Below are positions 38,828 to 50,800 of a stretch of 64,000 nt of DNA, piece by piece. Under the pieces are notes generated by a model. The model was given only the letters and a program-made list of their open reading frames with translations, searched no databases and was not told the origin of the DNA. Numbering within the stretch: the stretch's first letter is position 1; each line of letters opens with the position of its first letter. Both the position numbers and the translations under genes were made by a program. Origin of the DNA: an uncultured Bacteroides sp. (GTDB lineage: Bacteria; Bacteroidota; Bacteroidia; Bacteroidales; Bacteroidaceae); contig CASEYC010000106.1 of the NCBI GenBank assembly GCA_949292025.1, positions 1-64,000 on the forward strand, given 5' to 3'.

Positions 38828-41800
38828 CTATTCCCTCAACCTCTCTATCCCCTCCATCTTGATGCCATACAGCAAGTTCCGGGTCGTCTCATCCTCCGGA
38901 AACTCTTTCAGATAGTCCTCATAGCGTTTGGAGGCATCAACCAAGTCTTTCAACTGCACATACTTCTTCGCCCGGTCACTGTCTAACAAGTCTTCCAATT
39001 GAGAAGTGTAATCGGCCACATCCAGCATGTTCCCTTCTTTCTGCGCTTCACGGATGGCATCCTGGTAACTCTTCCGGTCGTACTCGAACTCGTTGACGAA
39101 ATCGCGCACTTTATAGAAAGAAGAGTTGATCCGCTTCAGCTTCACATCCTTGTTCCCGCTGATGACAAATCGGCTGACAAGGGGCATCCGACTGAACGTG
39201 ACGGACTGCTTTTCTCCTTGTGAAGTACCCACTATCCAATCGGCCACGGAAAGAATAGTGGTTCCATAACCGCCCGTATAGCCGCTTATCAGGTTCTGAA
39301 GGGTGGCCGGGTTCCAATCCGCCCATCCTTTCTTCAAGTCGCTTCCTCCTGTTGCCAGGTTGCTCAGCCTTGACAGTTCTATCAACGTAGGGCTTGTGCT
39401 GTTATATACCATTTTATATTCAGGCGTGAATCCCTGCTTGGCATTAAAAGGTGTCTTATGCAAAGGATTTCCCATGAAGTTCACATTCATCATGTTTTGG
39501 AATGGGGGCTGTCCGATGGTAGGAAGGAAGTTCAAGAGGAATTGGCTTCCTTCATACGACCAGTTCATGCTAAGCGGGGACACTGCATCTATCGTGAACT
39601 TGACAAAATCTGTGGCAGAGATGTCCCGCTTCCCGGATGCGGCGCCGAAAATGGCATCCCCCATGCTATACCAAGGCGACATTTCAGGAGAGAGGGGAAT
39701 CTTCAGCCAATACCCTTCCGGCAACCGGATGCAGATGTTATGCGTGCGCTCCCAGTCTGTCAACACATCGTAGTAGTCCTCGTCATCGTCGCCACTACTC
39801 CAGCCGAGTACGTCATACAATGCAGGCAACAACAGATTATTCAGCAGGGGTATTGCAACGGCGCCGATAGCCATGCTGTTTGCCATCAGAGTGATGCTGG
39901 TCATGACAGGATGCTCTTTCAAATTCTTGTAAAGCCTGTACTTGGCTTGCATATTCGCATTCCAGAAAAGAATAGAGGCACGACCGTACTGCGAAACGGC
40001 AGAAGCTACATTGATAGGGCTGTACCAGGATTTGTTCGGATCGGCTGATTTCCGCCCCGCTCCCTTCCGGTTGAAATTGACCGTTATCTCCTTGGCATCG
40101 ATGATAGAACGGTTGATGGAGCGTCCCATTTCCCTACTGGTCTTATAGGCGGCAAAGCGGTTGACCAGCTCGGCCGATTGCCCGGCAAATTCCACAAGGT
40201 CAAAGAATAGTTTGAGCAGGCCTTTCGGGGTGAACCATTTTGGAGTTTTTCTCGACAGGTCTTTCAACTTCTTGGCCAGCTCGCGGGCATATTCGTCCTG
40301 GTTGTTAACGAAGGTGTAACCCGTGGCACCGCCGTTATCCATAAACTCCTTGAACAGTCTGTCCGTCTTGCCGTTCATGGTTTTTCCTTTCCGGTATTTA
40401 TACAATCGCCACATCATGGGCAGGAAGTCGCCAAACCCAAGCCGTTGGTTCTTCGTAAACTTCATCCAGTATTTCGGGTTCTCACGGATGAAAGCCTGGT
40501 TGTTCGCATACATGCTGTCCTTGAAAAGGTTGGCCAAGGCAAAGAAGGCGTTCTTGGCCGTGAATGCGCCGGCCATGAAGCGTTGCACGCGCTTTCCTAC
40601 CTCAGTAAGGGCGTCATTGTTCACATCCGGATTCAGCAGCCCGTTCATCGCCTGTGCCAGCCTTGGGTTGCCGGTGACGGTAATCACATACTTGTCTCCG
40701 GCAATATAAAGTGGGATATCGTGTTGGTCCCGTTCGTGGTACAAGGTACGATAGGCCGTCTTCGCCTTTTTCCCGACAGGTTTCGTCACGTCTGCCTTCT
40801 GATACTTGTTCATCGCTTCCTCAAACCGTTTCAGCACTTCGGTGATCTCCTCCGACGTGGCTTTCTCCGGCATCTTGGGAACCGCTTCCACCCATTCGGG
40901 CGTTTCTTCCCCGGCGGGAATTTTAGGAATGACAAGCAATTCACCCAACTCCTTGTTTCCCTTCAATTCGTCATACTTCACCATCCATGCCCGGTTGGTT
41001 ATGGCAAGACCGCCCGTGTCGTGGTTCACCACCAACGAGTACAAGGCCAGCTTCGCCATGTTCTTGTTGCCTGTAGACATGGAAGCGTATGCCGTGTTCA
41101 GTATGCTGCCGAAAGGATTGCCCGCTTCGCTGGTACGGCCTCCTGCTTTCTTCACGGGATTGCCGCCCGGATAGAAATCGTTGCCCATATAATTGTAGAC
41201 ATCGCCTGCTATCTCATCCGCAAACCCGCGCAAGGGGACATAGTTTTCAAACCTGTCCTTCTGCCGTTCCACATACTCCTTGCTGACCAGTCCGGATTCA
41301 TACTGTTTCTGCAAGGCATAGCCCGTGGCGTTGGAAATGGCATTCCACAAGGCATCAATATCTTTGGCGTCATGCTCTTTCTCATATTGCTCCACATATT
41401 CCCATGAAGATTCTTTCCAACCCTTCGGGTATTTCTCCGTGTCCTTGAACACGGAGGACAGCCCGCTGTAGTCCTTTGACAAGTCTGCACCCAGTTTGGC
41501 GGCTTCTTCATCCAGCAACCGTTGTTTCTCCATCCAAAAAAGGTTTTTCCGGGCATTGATGCGCTTCTTGGCTTCAGACCAATCTTTCAGGATGGATTCC
41601 TCGCTGGCATCTCCTTTGGCCAGTTTTTCCACCGCCATCTGTCTATTACGCTCCGCTCCATGCTTGGCCTCCACATACATCACCAGTTCGCGCAACGGGC
41701 CATTGTCCCAGTTCCATTTCCTAATGCCGCTTTTTCCCCCGACCAATTCCAATATCGCTTTGTTCAGAGGTCTCACCAAGAACGAATCGAACATATCCAT

Positions 41801-44800
41801 CTCGTTCTTCGTCTTGGAAGATAATGCCAACATCAGGTTGTACGCATTCTCAAAAGCCTGGATTTCCTTTCCTGAATGTTTGGCAACCAAGTCTTGGAAT
41901 TTCTCGACCGCAGTCAGATGGTCCACAGCCGTTTCCCGAAGCTGGAACTTGAAGCTGTTGGCCAGCTTGTCCCATGCTTCAACGGTAGGCGTGGAAATGG
42001 GGGACGGGCTTTCCGTGTTCATGGAGTCGGCATCCTTTTTATTATCTGCTTCGCGGAAAAGAAGATTTTCTTCGCTGTTATCTTGCAGGATTGAGAGCAA
42101 GACCTTATCTTTGTAGTCAGAAAACATTTCGGTAGTAGGCTTCGTGCCGGGCGTTGTGCCAAAACCGTTATCATAAGCTGCTTGGCTATTAATCAAGTCA
42201 AGCAGCTTTCCTTTTTCTATATGCGTCAACTTGTGGTCATAATAACGGTTGCCATTCTTATCCACCGCCACAGTAGAGCGTACAGTATAATCCACACCGC
42301 CTATCTTCAGCCCGCAAACATAATATTGGTACTCCTTGACATCAGGATTTTTATCCGTGTCAGTATTTCCACGAGAATCAATATAGATACTGTTTTCTAT
42401 AATCTGTGGTATGGCAGCTATACTTTGAAGGTGCTCCACATCCTTATAGTCGTGTTGCAATACTTCGTTTATTCCACCATTTCTGCGGCCACGTTGTAGC
42501 TGGATAGTAGTCCCGGTGTCTTTATTCGTATAACTACCTTGCAGTTTCTTCCCATACTCCAGCGCATTCTTCTTGTACTGTTTCAGGTCATCACTCGGTT
42601 CAATCTCTTTGCCCGTAATCTCCACCGGCTTGCTCTCCCGCAGCTTGCGGATACGCTCTGCTTTGGCGCTATGGGCAGCTTCCGCCACCATAGCTCCCCC
42701 ACGGGGGGAGTTGAGGGGGCTGCTATAGTTCCCCACCTTCAACTCGTACTGTTTAGCTATGTCCTCCGCCTGCCCCAGGATGCTACTGAATCTTCCCGGC
42801 TCGCGCAGGTTCTCGTAGCTCCGCCACAGGATGTAGCGCAGTTCGTTGTCCGACAAGGTTACGCCATCAAATCCCTCAAATCCTATCTTGTGCAGCATCC
42901 GCAGGAACAGTTCCTTGATTTTACGCCACCAGCCGGCACTGAGGTCATCAAAGTTGGTGTCCTCTGCCAGCGAGGCCAAGTATTCTTCCGTGGCAAGCCG
43001 GGTATCCCAGCCATTCTTTTGCGCCAATGCCGCAATCTTACGGCGTACTTCCACGTCTGCGTTGTTGAACACATTGTCAAGGAAGGTGTCGAAGTGTTCC
43101 CCGAAGAGTCGGCGCAGGCCATAGTGGGCCACGGCCTCGTGCAACAAGGTCTGTTCGGCATCGAAGGTACTGCTGTTATTGGGTATGACGATAACTATCT
43201 TGTCAGTGGCCCGGTTATAGAATCCTTTGGGATAATGTGTCTTTCCTTTCCGGTCTGTAATAGCCATTGGTTCATCCACAATCTCCACGTTGTCCAAATG
43301 CAGTTTCCCGGCCAGCTCCTGTACTCGTGCTGCCATGTTGCGGCGTTCGCGTTCGGAAAACTCTTTGCGTTGGCGGACGGTGCGGGTGGACTTGCCCAAG
43401 AACTTGGACACGGGGTCGTTGGTAGCTGAGAGGACATCATCGGATAAAAATCCTGCCCCATTTCTATACAACACAGTATTCCCCGTCTCCTCATCCACCT
43501 TCTCCTCTATGGCTCCAAACAGATTGTCGAAAGCCACGTCCAAGCTTTCAAAATCGCTCTCCAACGGGTAAGGGTAATACTTCTGCGTCAGTTCCGGAGA
43601 TTCCCAGCCTATGGTGTTATTATTGGCAAGGAAATTGTTCACGATGCCTTTTTCAGACAGTTTCCTTTCCACCCATACGGCAAAAGCCCTCGCGCCAAGT
43701 TCAGTCGGCTCTTTCCAGTAGGACGATTTGAGGCTGGCGTAGGCGTTGCTTCTTTCCCCGTATGAACTGCCGTTGATGGCCTTCATCAGGTCCGCAAAGG
43801 CATCAGTTATCTCTTTCCGCTCTGCTTCGTGTTCACGCTCCACCTTGCCTCCTCTGACAGGCAGATTGTATCCTTTCCGCTCGGTATTATACCCAAGGGC
43901 CTGGCCGCGTCGGCGGGAGAAATAGTTGTCGATGGCGTGCCACCATTCATGGGCCAACGTACCTGCACCTTGTGTCTTGGTGAGGTTGATGACCACCTTG
44001 CCCGGCTCGTAATGTGCAGCCGCACCGCCACCGCCCCTTGCACCGAAAGCCATGCCCAGCTCGCCGCCTAACGAAAGACCCTGCGGGGATATGCCCGTGG
44101 CCTCGGACAAGTCCATGAAAGCATCGTATGCCTGGTTCAAGGCACGCTGCCTTTCCTGCTGGTTGGCCCAGTTGCCGAACTCCACGCCACGGAAACCGAA
44201 CGTGTTGCGGAAATCCTCCGCAGTGACATCCTTGCCTCCGCGCCAGTCTTTTCCCCGGCGTTCGCTATTGGGGGCAAAGCCTATGGAAGTGCTATCCTTC
44301 ATGTTCCGGTACTTGGCCTGAAGCTCGTCCATGTGCTCGTTCAGGTAGTCCATCGCCTCCTTGCTGCTCTTGAATCCGCTTTCCACCACGATATTGGGTT
44401 TCCCCTTGGGCGTGATGAATGCCTCCCCGCTATTCTTATAACTGTAAACGGAGAATTTCACTTCTGTGCCCTTTTCTTTTCCTTTGCTGTTTTCACCCGC
44501 AAATTGGGCCAGGGCTTCTTTGGCTTTCTCATAGCCAGGATAGATGCCCCCATAACGTCCGGCGTGGGTCACGTACCACTGCCCTTTAATAGACACCCAC
44601 TTGCCATCCTTGTCATAATGGCCTGCACTGTCCCCAAGTTCTTCCAGCGTAGCCTGCCCGGTGTCAAGTCCCGAATCAAAACCGCCAAGCGCCATCTGGG
44701 CACGGTACATGCCACCAATTTGTTTGATATTAGTCACCCGTTCAAGGACATTGTCGAATGTGCCTTGTTCAGCCGTGGCCAACGTGAGGCAGAAGCGGTA

Positions 44801-47800
44801 TAGCCCGAACACGTCCGACACCCACCGTTTGAGTTTCCAGTCCGTCCGGGGCTTGGCAGGTATCACCCGGCGGATGACATCGATGAGCGTGGCCGCTTCG
44901 TTGCTCAGCCCGTCCTTGCGAAGTGCCTCCAGGTTGAAATTGAAGATTTTGCTGACAGGCAGCTTGCGCAGTTCCTCCATAAAGCTGTCCGGCTTCTCCT
45001 GAATCTGTTTTTCCTTTTCGACAAACTCCTTGAAGCGGTCTTTCTTGGCGCCGCCTATCTTCTCGCCGACGTCTTCTATCTTCTCGACCGGGCCGGATTG
45101 TTGCTTGACCTTCTCGGTTTCTTCCTGTTCGCGGTTCATTTTCCCCGAGCCGGGAAGATGTTCGCTTGTAGTTTGGCCGTCTTTTGCTGCTTTCCGCTTA
45201 TCAAGTTCCTGTTGCGCATCATAGTCAAAACCATTATTAGAGTATGTTTTTACAAACCGCTCCAGCGTTTCATTACTCGTGTGAGGGTTCTTGACAATTG
45301 CATTGAGTACATCAAAAGAAGAATCAGCCGACATAATATCAAGCACACGGGTATCTGTCGTGCTCCCGGCAGCTTCCGTTCTTGCCCGTTCCGATTGCAT
45401 GGCTTTTGCTGGTAATCCGGCTTTCTTCAACGCATCCTTACAAGCCTCTGCTATAAGGTGCTGCGTCTTATTGCTCGGACTGCCTTTCTCCATGCTTCTT
45501 TCTAAATCCCTACTGCGCAAATAAGTAGCATACACGCTCCTCATATCTTTTGCAGCGTTCACAAAATCGCGCATCTCTTGTTCCACGGAAGCTATCAAGG
45601 CTTTGTCACCGCTCTCGTATGCTTTCATCAACCTTCCAGGTAAAGTATGAGGCTGTTGTGCTTCTATTGATTCACTCTGCGCCCCTTCCACCTTCACACT
45701 CCTGTACTCCGCAAAAGGCTTGGTCTTCCGGTGCGAAGAATCCACCCATTTTTTGAACTCATCCTTGCTGACTTCGGTGATGGTGCCAAGACCTTTCCAA
45801 TCGGGCGAGTAGTTGGCCAGGTAAGCACGTTTTGCTGCCAAGGCGGACTTAAAGCCATACATGACTTTGTGCTCGTCAAAGGTGCCGTCCTCCTTCACCT
45901 GGTCGATGACGTAGACCTTGCCCGTGGTCGGCTCATCGGACAGGAACACGTCGATATGGTCGCCGTCCACGCCTTCCGTACCACGGATATAACCATAGTC
46001 GTTGTTCATCGTCACGCTCCACAGCTGGCCGTTGGCATCCACGCCGCTGCGGGTGCTGCCTTTCGGGTTCTCAATGGTGATGTCGTAGCCGTCCAGCGTG
46101 ATGTGGCCTTTCTTGTAGTTGCCGGCTTCCTTCTGCGCGTCGGTAGGATTGGCCGACACCTCCTTGCGGGCATCGGCTATTTCCTTGGCCTTGGCGACAC
46201 GTTCAGCGTAGTCCAAGAGGTTTTCATCGGCTTGGCGTTCGGGAGTCACATAGCCCGTCTGTTTGTTCTTGCGGAAATCCGCATCAATCACGTACAAATC
46301 ACCGTCTGTATCCTTCAATACATTGCGGGGACGCAGGTCGGAAATGGTTACATTGCCATTGGAGTATTCGGCTTCGCCCGTCTGTTGGAAGCCAAGGGAT
46401 TGCATATAAGCATCAATCTCTTCAGGAGTGGCAAAGATGGCATCGTTCACATATTCCTGACGGAAGACGGGATACACGCTGCCACCGTCGAATCCGGTGA
46501 ACCCGACAAATTCATATTTTGATTCTGGGAATAATTGATTATAGAGGCTTATGCGTTCAAACAGCGGGAGAATGCCCTTGCTGTTCATCAGGTTGTTTAC
46601 CTTATAGACATGCCCGTCGTCGGTATTCAGGTAAACATTGTTTTCGTTGCCGCTCGGCATGGGTTGCCAAGCAAAGGTGTCGGCCATCGGAATCCATTGC
46701 CCGGTCTCTTTGGCATAGGATTCCGCTGCCCGCTGTTCTAATTCTTGTTCTTGTCCTCCGGATAGAGTTCGGCCAGACGCTTGTGCATCTCTTGCTGCCG
46801 CTTCAACTCGTGTTCGTAGTTCAGCGGCTGCTTCCTCCATTCTCGAATCTTGCGGAGCTTCCGTTCGGTGCTCTCCTTGTGGAACTGGTTCAGATACTGT
46901 GCCATTGTCGTTTTCGGTCTGATTACGTTGCGAAGATACGACATTTATTTCATTATTCCCTGCATTTTGCCTGTTTTCTATTCCTTCGCCTCCAGATGCG
47001 CCCTCAGCCACAGCTCCTTCCGCAGCACGCACTCCATCATCAGCCGGGCGGGATGCTGCTTCAGTTCCGCCAGCTTGCCTTTGCGCCCGTTGTGCAGCTA
47101 TCGTTTCGCCCACCTGGTTCCAATAGTCCACCTGGGCTTGGGCATCGGCCACTTTTTCTTGCCAGGCAGCTTTGTCGGCCACATACTTATCCAAATCAGT
47201 CACCATTTTGGGTGCTTTATCTTCCTCTTTTTTAAGCAATTTGGCCGCAGCATCCTTATTGGCCTGTACGAAGGTATCCACCTCATCAGGAGTCAATCCT
47301 TTTGAGTTGATATTGGCAAGGGTAGCATCCACCGGGGCGCGATGATACAAAGGCTTGCCTTTTTCATCCATAGGAACAGTTTCTCCGGTTGATGCTTGGT
47401 TTTCTGCAGGAAGATTCGTATTTTTGTCCTCAGATGGTTCAGGCGAATTGACACCGAGCAAGGCAGGCCGATTGTCTGTTTGAGTAGGCTTGTTCGTCTC
47501 GCTAAGAGGGACAGACCCCTTGATTTGCGCTGTCGGATGCAAACTGAACTTGTCATTTATCCAAGCTACTGGATTTTGTTGCAGTAGCTTGGATATTCTT
47601 TTTTGAGACTTTTCTGGGTTAGACACGACAACCTCGCGCCCGTCCTTGCTTACTGTGACAGACGTGAAATAGTAATAACGGCCTCCGTCAGGTTTAACAA
47701 AAGCTTTTATGAATAGGTATGAAGAAACCCTTTCTACGACATTTTCATCTACATTTCCACCCTTATCCTCAATGATGACATCCGGATTTTCAAGGGTAGG

Positions 47801-50800
47801 TTTTACCATCCCCAACTTCCCATTGCGTCCTTGGCGCATCATTTTGGCAAACTGGTTTTCTCCCATTTTCACCTCGCCAATCGGAGTTTGCACAAGACCG
47901 TCTGCACCAAACTGTGCATCCCAATTTTCAATAGTCAGTTCCAATTCTGGAGCCACATCCGCACGGTTCTCCATATTGGTTAGCAGTGCGTTGGCCTCGT
48001 CAGCAGTAAGCGGTTTATCAATCTGTCTTGTTGGCTCAATCTCCGATCTGGATTGTACCTGACTTTTGTTTTTTTGATTCTGAATTGAAACAAAATCATT
48101 AATGTTCTGAATCGCCTCTTTATATAAAGGCCCTAATCTGTCTTTAAGCCATTGTATGTTATCCTTTTTTGAGGTAATCCATTCAACAAAAGAAACCTCT
48201 TCTGCAAAATCATAATTGTACTTACTATTCAAATAACTAACTACTTTCCAAAGATTTTCTCTTATTTGGTTCTCTTGTGTACTATTGGGGCTTTCTATCG
48301 TAGAATCCTTGGCTTCCTCGGAAGTCATGGAACGTCCTTGCGGGACGCTCCTTGCTCCAGCATCCTCTTGCGTTTGCTGTACTTGGGGAGCAGGTTCTGG
48401 ACTAAGCAAGGCATTCCATCCCTCATACACCGCACGAGCCTCGTCCAAAGCCTTCTTTCGGGCAGACATCTCCTCTTTCACAGTTTTGGCATCTTTGATG
48501 GGAGCCTTCGCCTGTCGTTCTGCCTTGTCCAGCGCAGACTTGGCCTTTTTCACGCGGTCATCAATGGTGTTGCGTATCACCTCCTCGTCCACGCCTGCCT
48601 GCCTGAGCGACTCTACTTCTTGCTGTTGGGGAGTAAGCGGCTGTTGCGGTTCTGTTTCGTCCAAACGCCGTCCATTGCCCGTTGAAACGCCGTCTGTTGC
48701 CTGTTGGGACGCCGTCTGTTGCTCCTGCGCGTCAAGCTGTGCCTGCATCAAGTCCAGGTATTCCTGCTCGCTGATAGGACCGCTGTATAATATCTTATCC
48801 TCCGGCGATGTTTTGTTCACGGTCCAATTCTGCGTATCCGTATCCTTGCCTATTACCTCATAGGTATTCCCGTCTTTGTCGGTAAATTTATCTTCTTGCT
48901 TCAAATTGGCATAGGGCACAATGTCCGGGCTGTACGTGCTTTCCCTCTGTGCCTGTTCCGCCGCGTCCTCGCGGATGGCCTGCGCCGTCTCGTCGATGAC
49001 TTCCTGGGTGGGCATGGAGCGGACAGTCGTCACATCCCACTCACCCGGCCTTAGCAACATCGTGTTTTCCGGAGTGAACTCCATTCCTTCCGGCACAAAA
49101 TAGGGGAATCTTTCTTTTTCAGGGTCTTGCCAGCCGACGATGTGGCCGGGTTCTTTCACCCATTCGCCCACATCATTCATATAAATGCGTTCAGCTTCCG
49201 TGTACATATTGGTGCCCGGGTCGGAATGTCCGGCAATATCAGCTGCTTCCGCATCAATCTTGTCCTGCGTTTCCGCCTCCTGAATCTCGTCCATGTCATT
49301 CTGCTTGGCCAGGGCAAACGCATATTCTATCTCTTCCCGTTTCTGCTCCTGCGTCAATTCCGGGTCGGCCATCGTAATCTTGATAAAGTTCTTGATGTCT
49401 TCGTTTCCATTCGCTTTCGACATCCGTTGCAATTCCTCGAACTTCTTGCGCTGTTCGGAAGTCATCTTCCCGAAGATACGCTCCATGCGCTTGCGGTTCT
49501 GGTAACGCTCTACAGCCATGCCGCCCGCTCCCAACATGCCGAAGGCCAGGAAGGTAGGCGTAAGGCCAAAGATGATGTCAAGGTTGTTGTCCAGGTCTAC
49601 TGCCTCCTCAAAAGTCATGTCGCCCAGCGGGATGCTGGCAAAGTTGTTATATACTTCTTCCAAGTATTCTTGCGGGAAACCTTGTATCTGCGTGCGGCGC
49701 ATCATCTCGCGCATCGTGGGATTGTTCTTAATTTCCCTATACAACTGGCCGGGGCGAGAGTTTTTTATCCGCTGCATGAATGCGTTCACGCCTCCGGGCA
49801 AGGCGTCGTTTATCTGCCGGAGATACGGGCGGAACACGCTGAAAGCATTCAATATCATTTCCGATTGGTTCTCCAGCGCGGTAGAGGCTATGGATTTGCC
49901 CCAGGCTTCACCAGCTCCCACGTCGCCCGTCTTCTGCACATGCAGGTTGTCGTCCTCGTCCAGGTAATACTCATAGTTCTGGTTCAGCCGCTCCATGGCG
50001 TTGCTGGCCACCCGGGGCGCTCCCGTGGTGCCCGTCATGCCCAAAGCTGCCCCGGTGGCTCCTCCCACATGTGCGGCAAAACTCCCTGCACGACCGAAAC
50101 GGCGGAGGCCGAACTTCAACAGGCTCTTGGCAATGGCGTTGCCGCTATGGGCTATGGGATTGATGGCGAGCTCCAGCATGAAGGGGACGGATGCAGCGGT
50201 AGTTTGTCCTGCATTATACCATCGGCCGAGTTCGCTGCCATAATAAGCCTGCACGGCCAGGTTGACAGCAGAGGCTTCAAGCAGTTTCTCTTCGCCGGAA
50301 GTCAGCTTTTCCCCTTTCTCATATTTACGAAGCGCATTGTTCAACAACTTCTCATTGTCGCCGTTGAACATGCCCAAGGTCATCAGGCTGAACGTGTCCG
50401 TGTTGTCGCGCAGGCTGCGTCCGAAACGGCCAATGCCGTCTTCCTTTTTGGATTCCTCCACCACGCGGCGTGCCTCGTCCAGCATGTTACGGGCCACATA
50501 GAGGGGGACGCTCTCATCCAAATCGCGACGGTTGTTGAGCATATTGTTGAAAGGGTTGACGGCTTGCTGCATGACATCGCCTGCCGATGCAGTTTCTGGC
50601 AACGTCGCCTTGGGCAACCTTTCCAACTCTTTGTCCACTTCTGCGGACAACTCGTCCAACTGGCGGGCAGTATTCTTCTTGTTCAGTTCCTGCAATTCAT
50701 CATTGATTCGGTTGCCATACCGGATCATCATCTGCTTGTTTAAGGCTTCGCCGTATGGGCGCATCTCTTCTTCTATCAGCTTCCCATATTTTTGTGCGAA

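Noticed and set aside
49127..50743. 538-codon plus-strand frame over the giant gene
   Set aside because: Antisense shadow of the polyvalent protein; no recognisable features.
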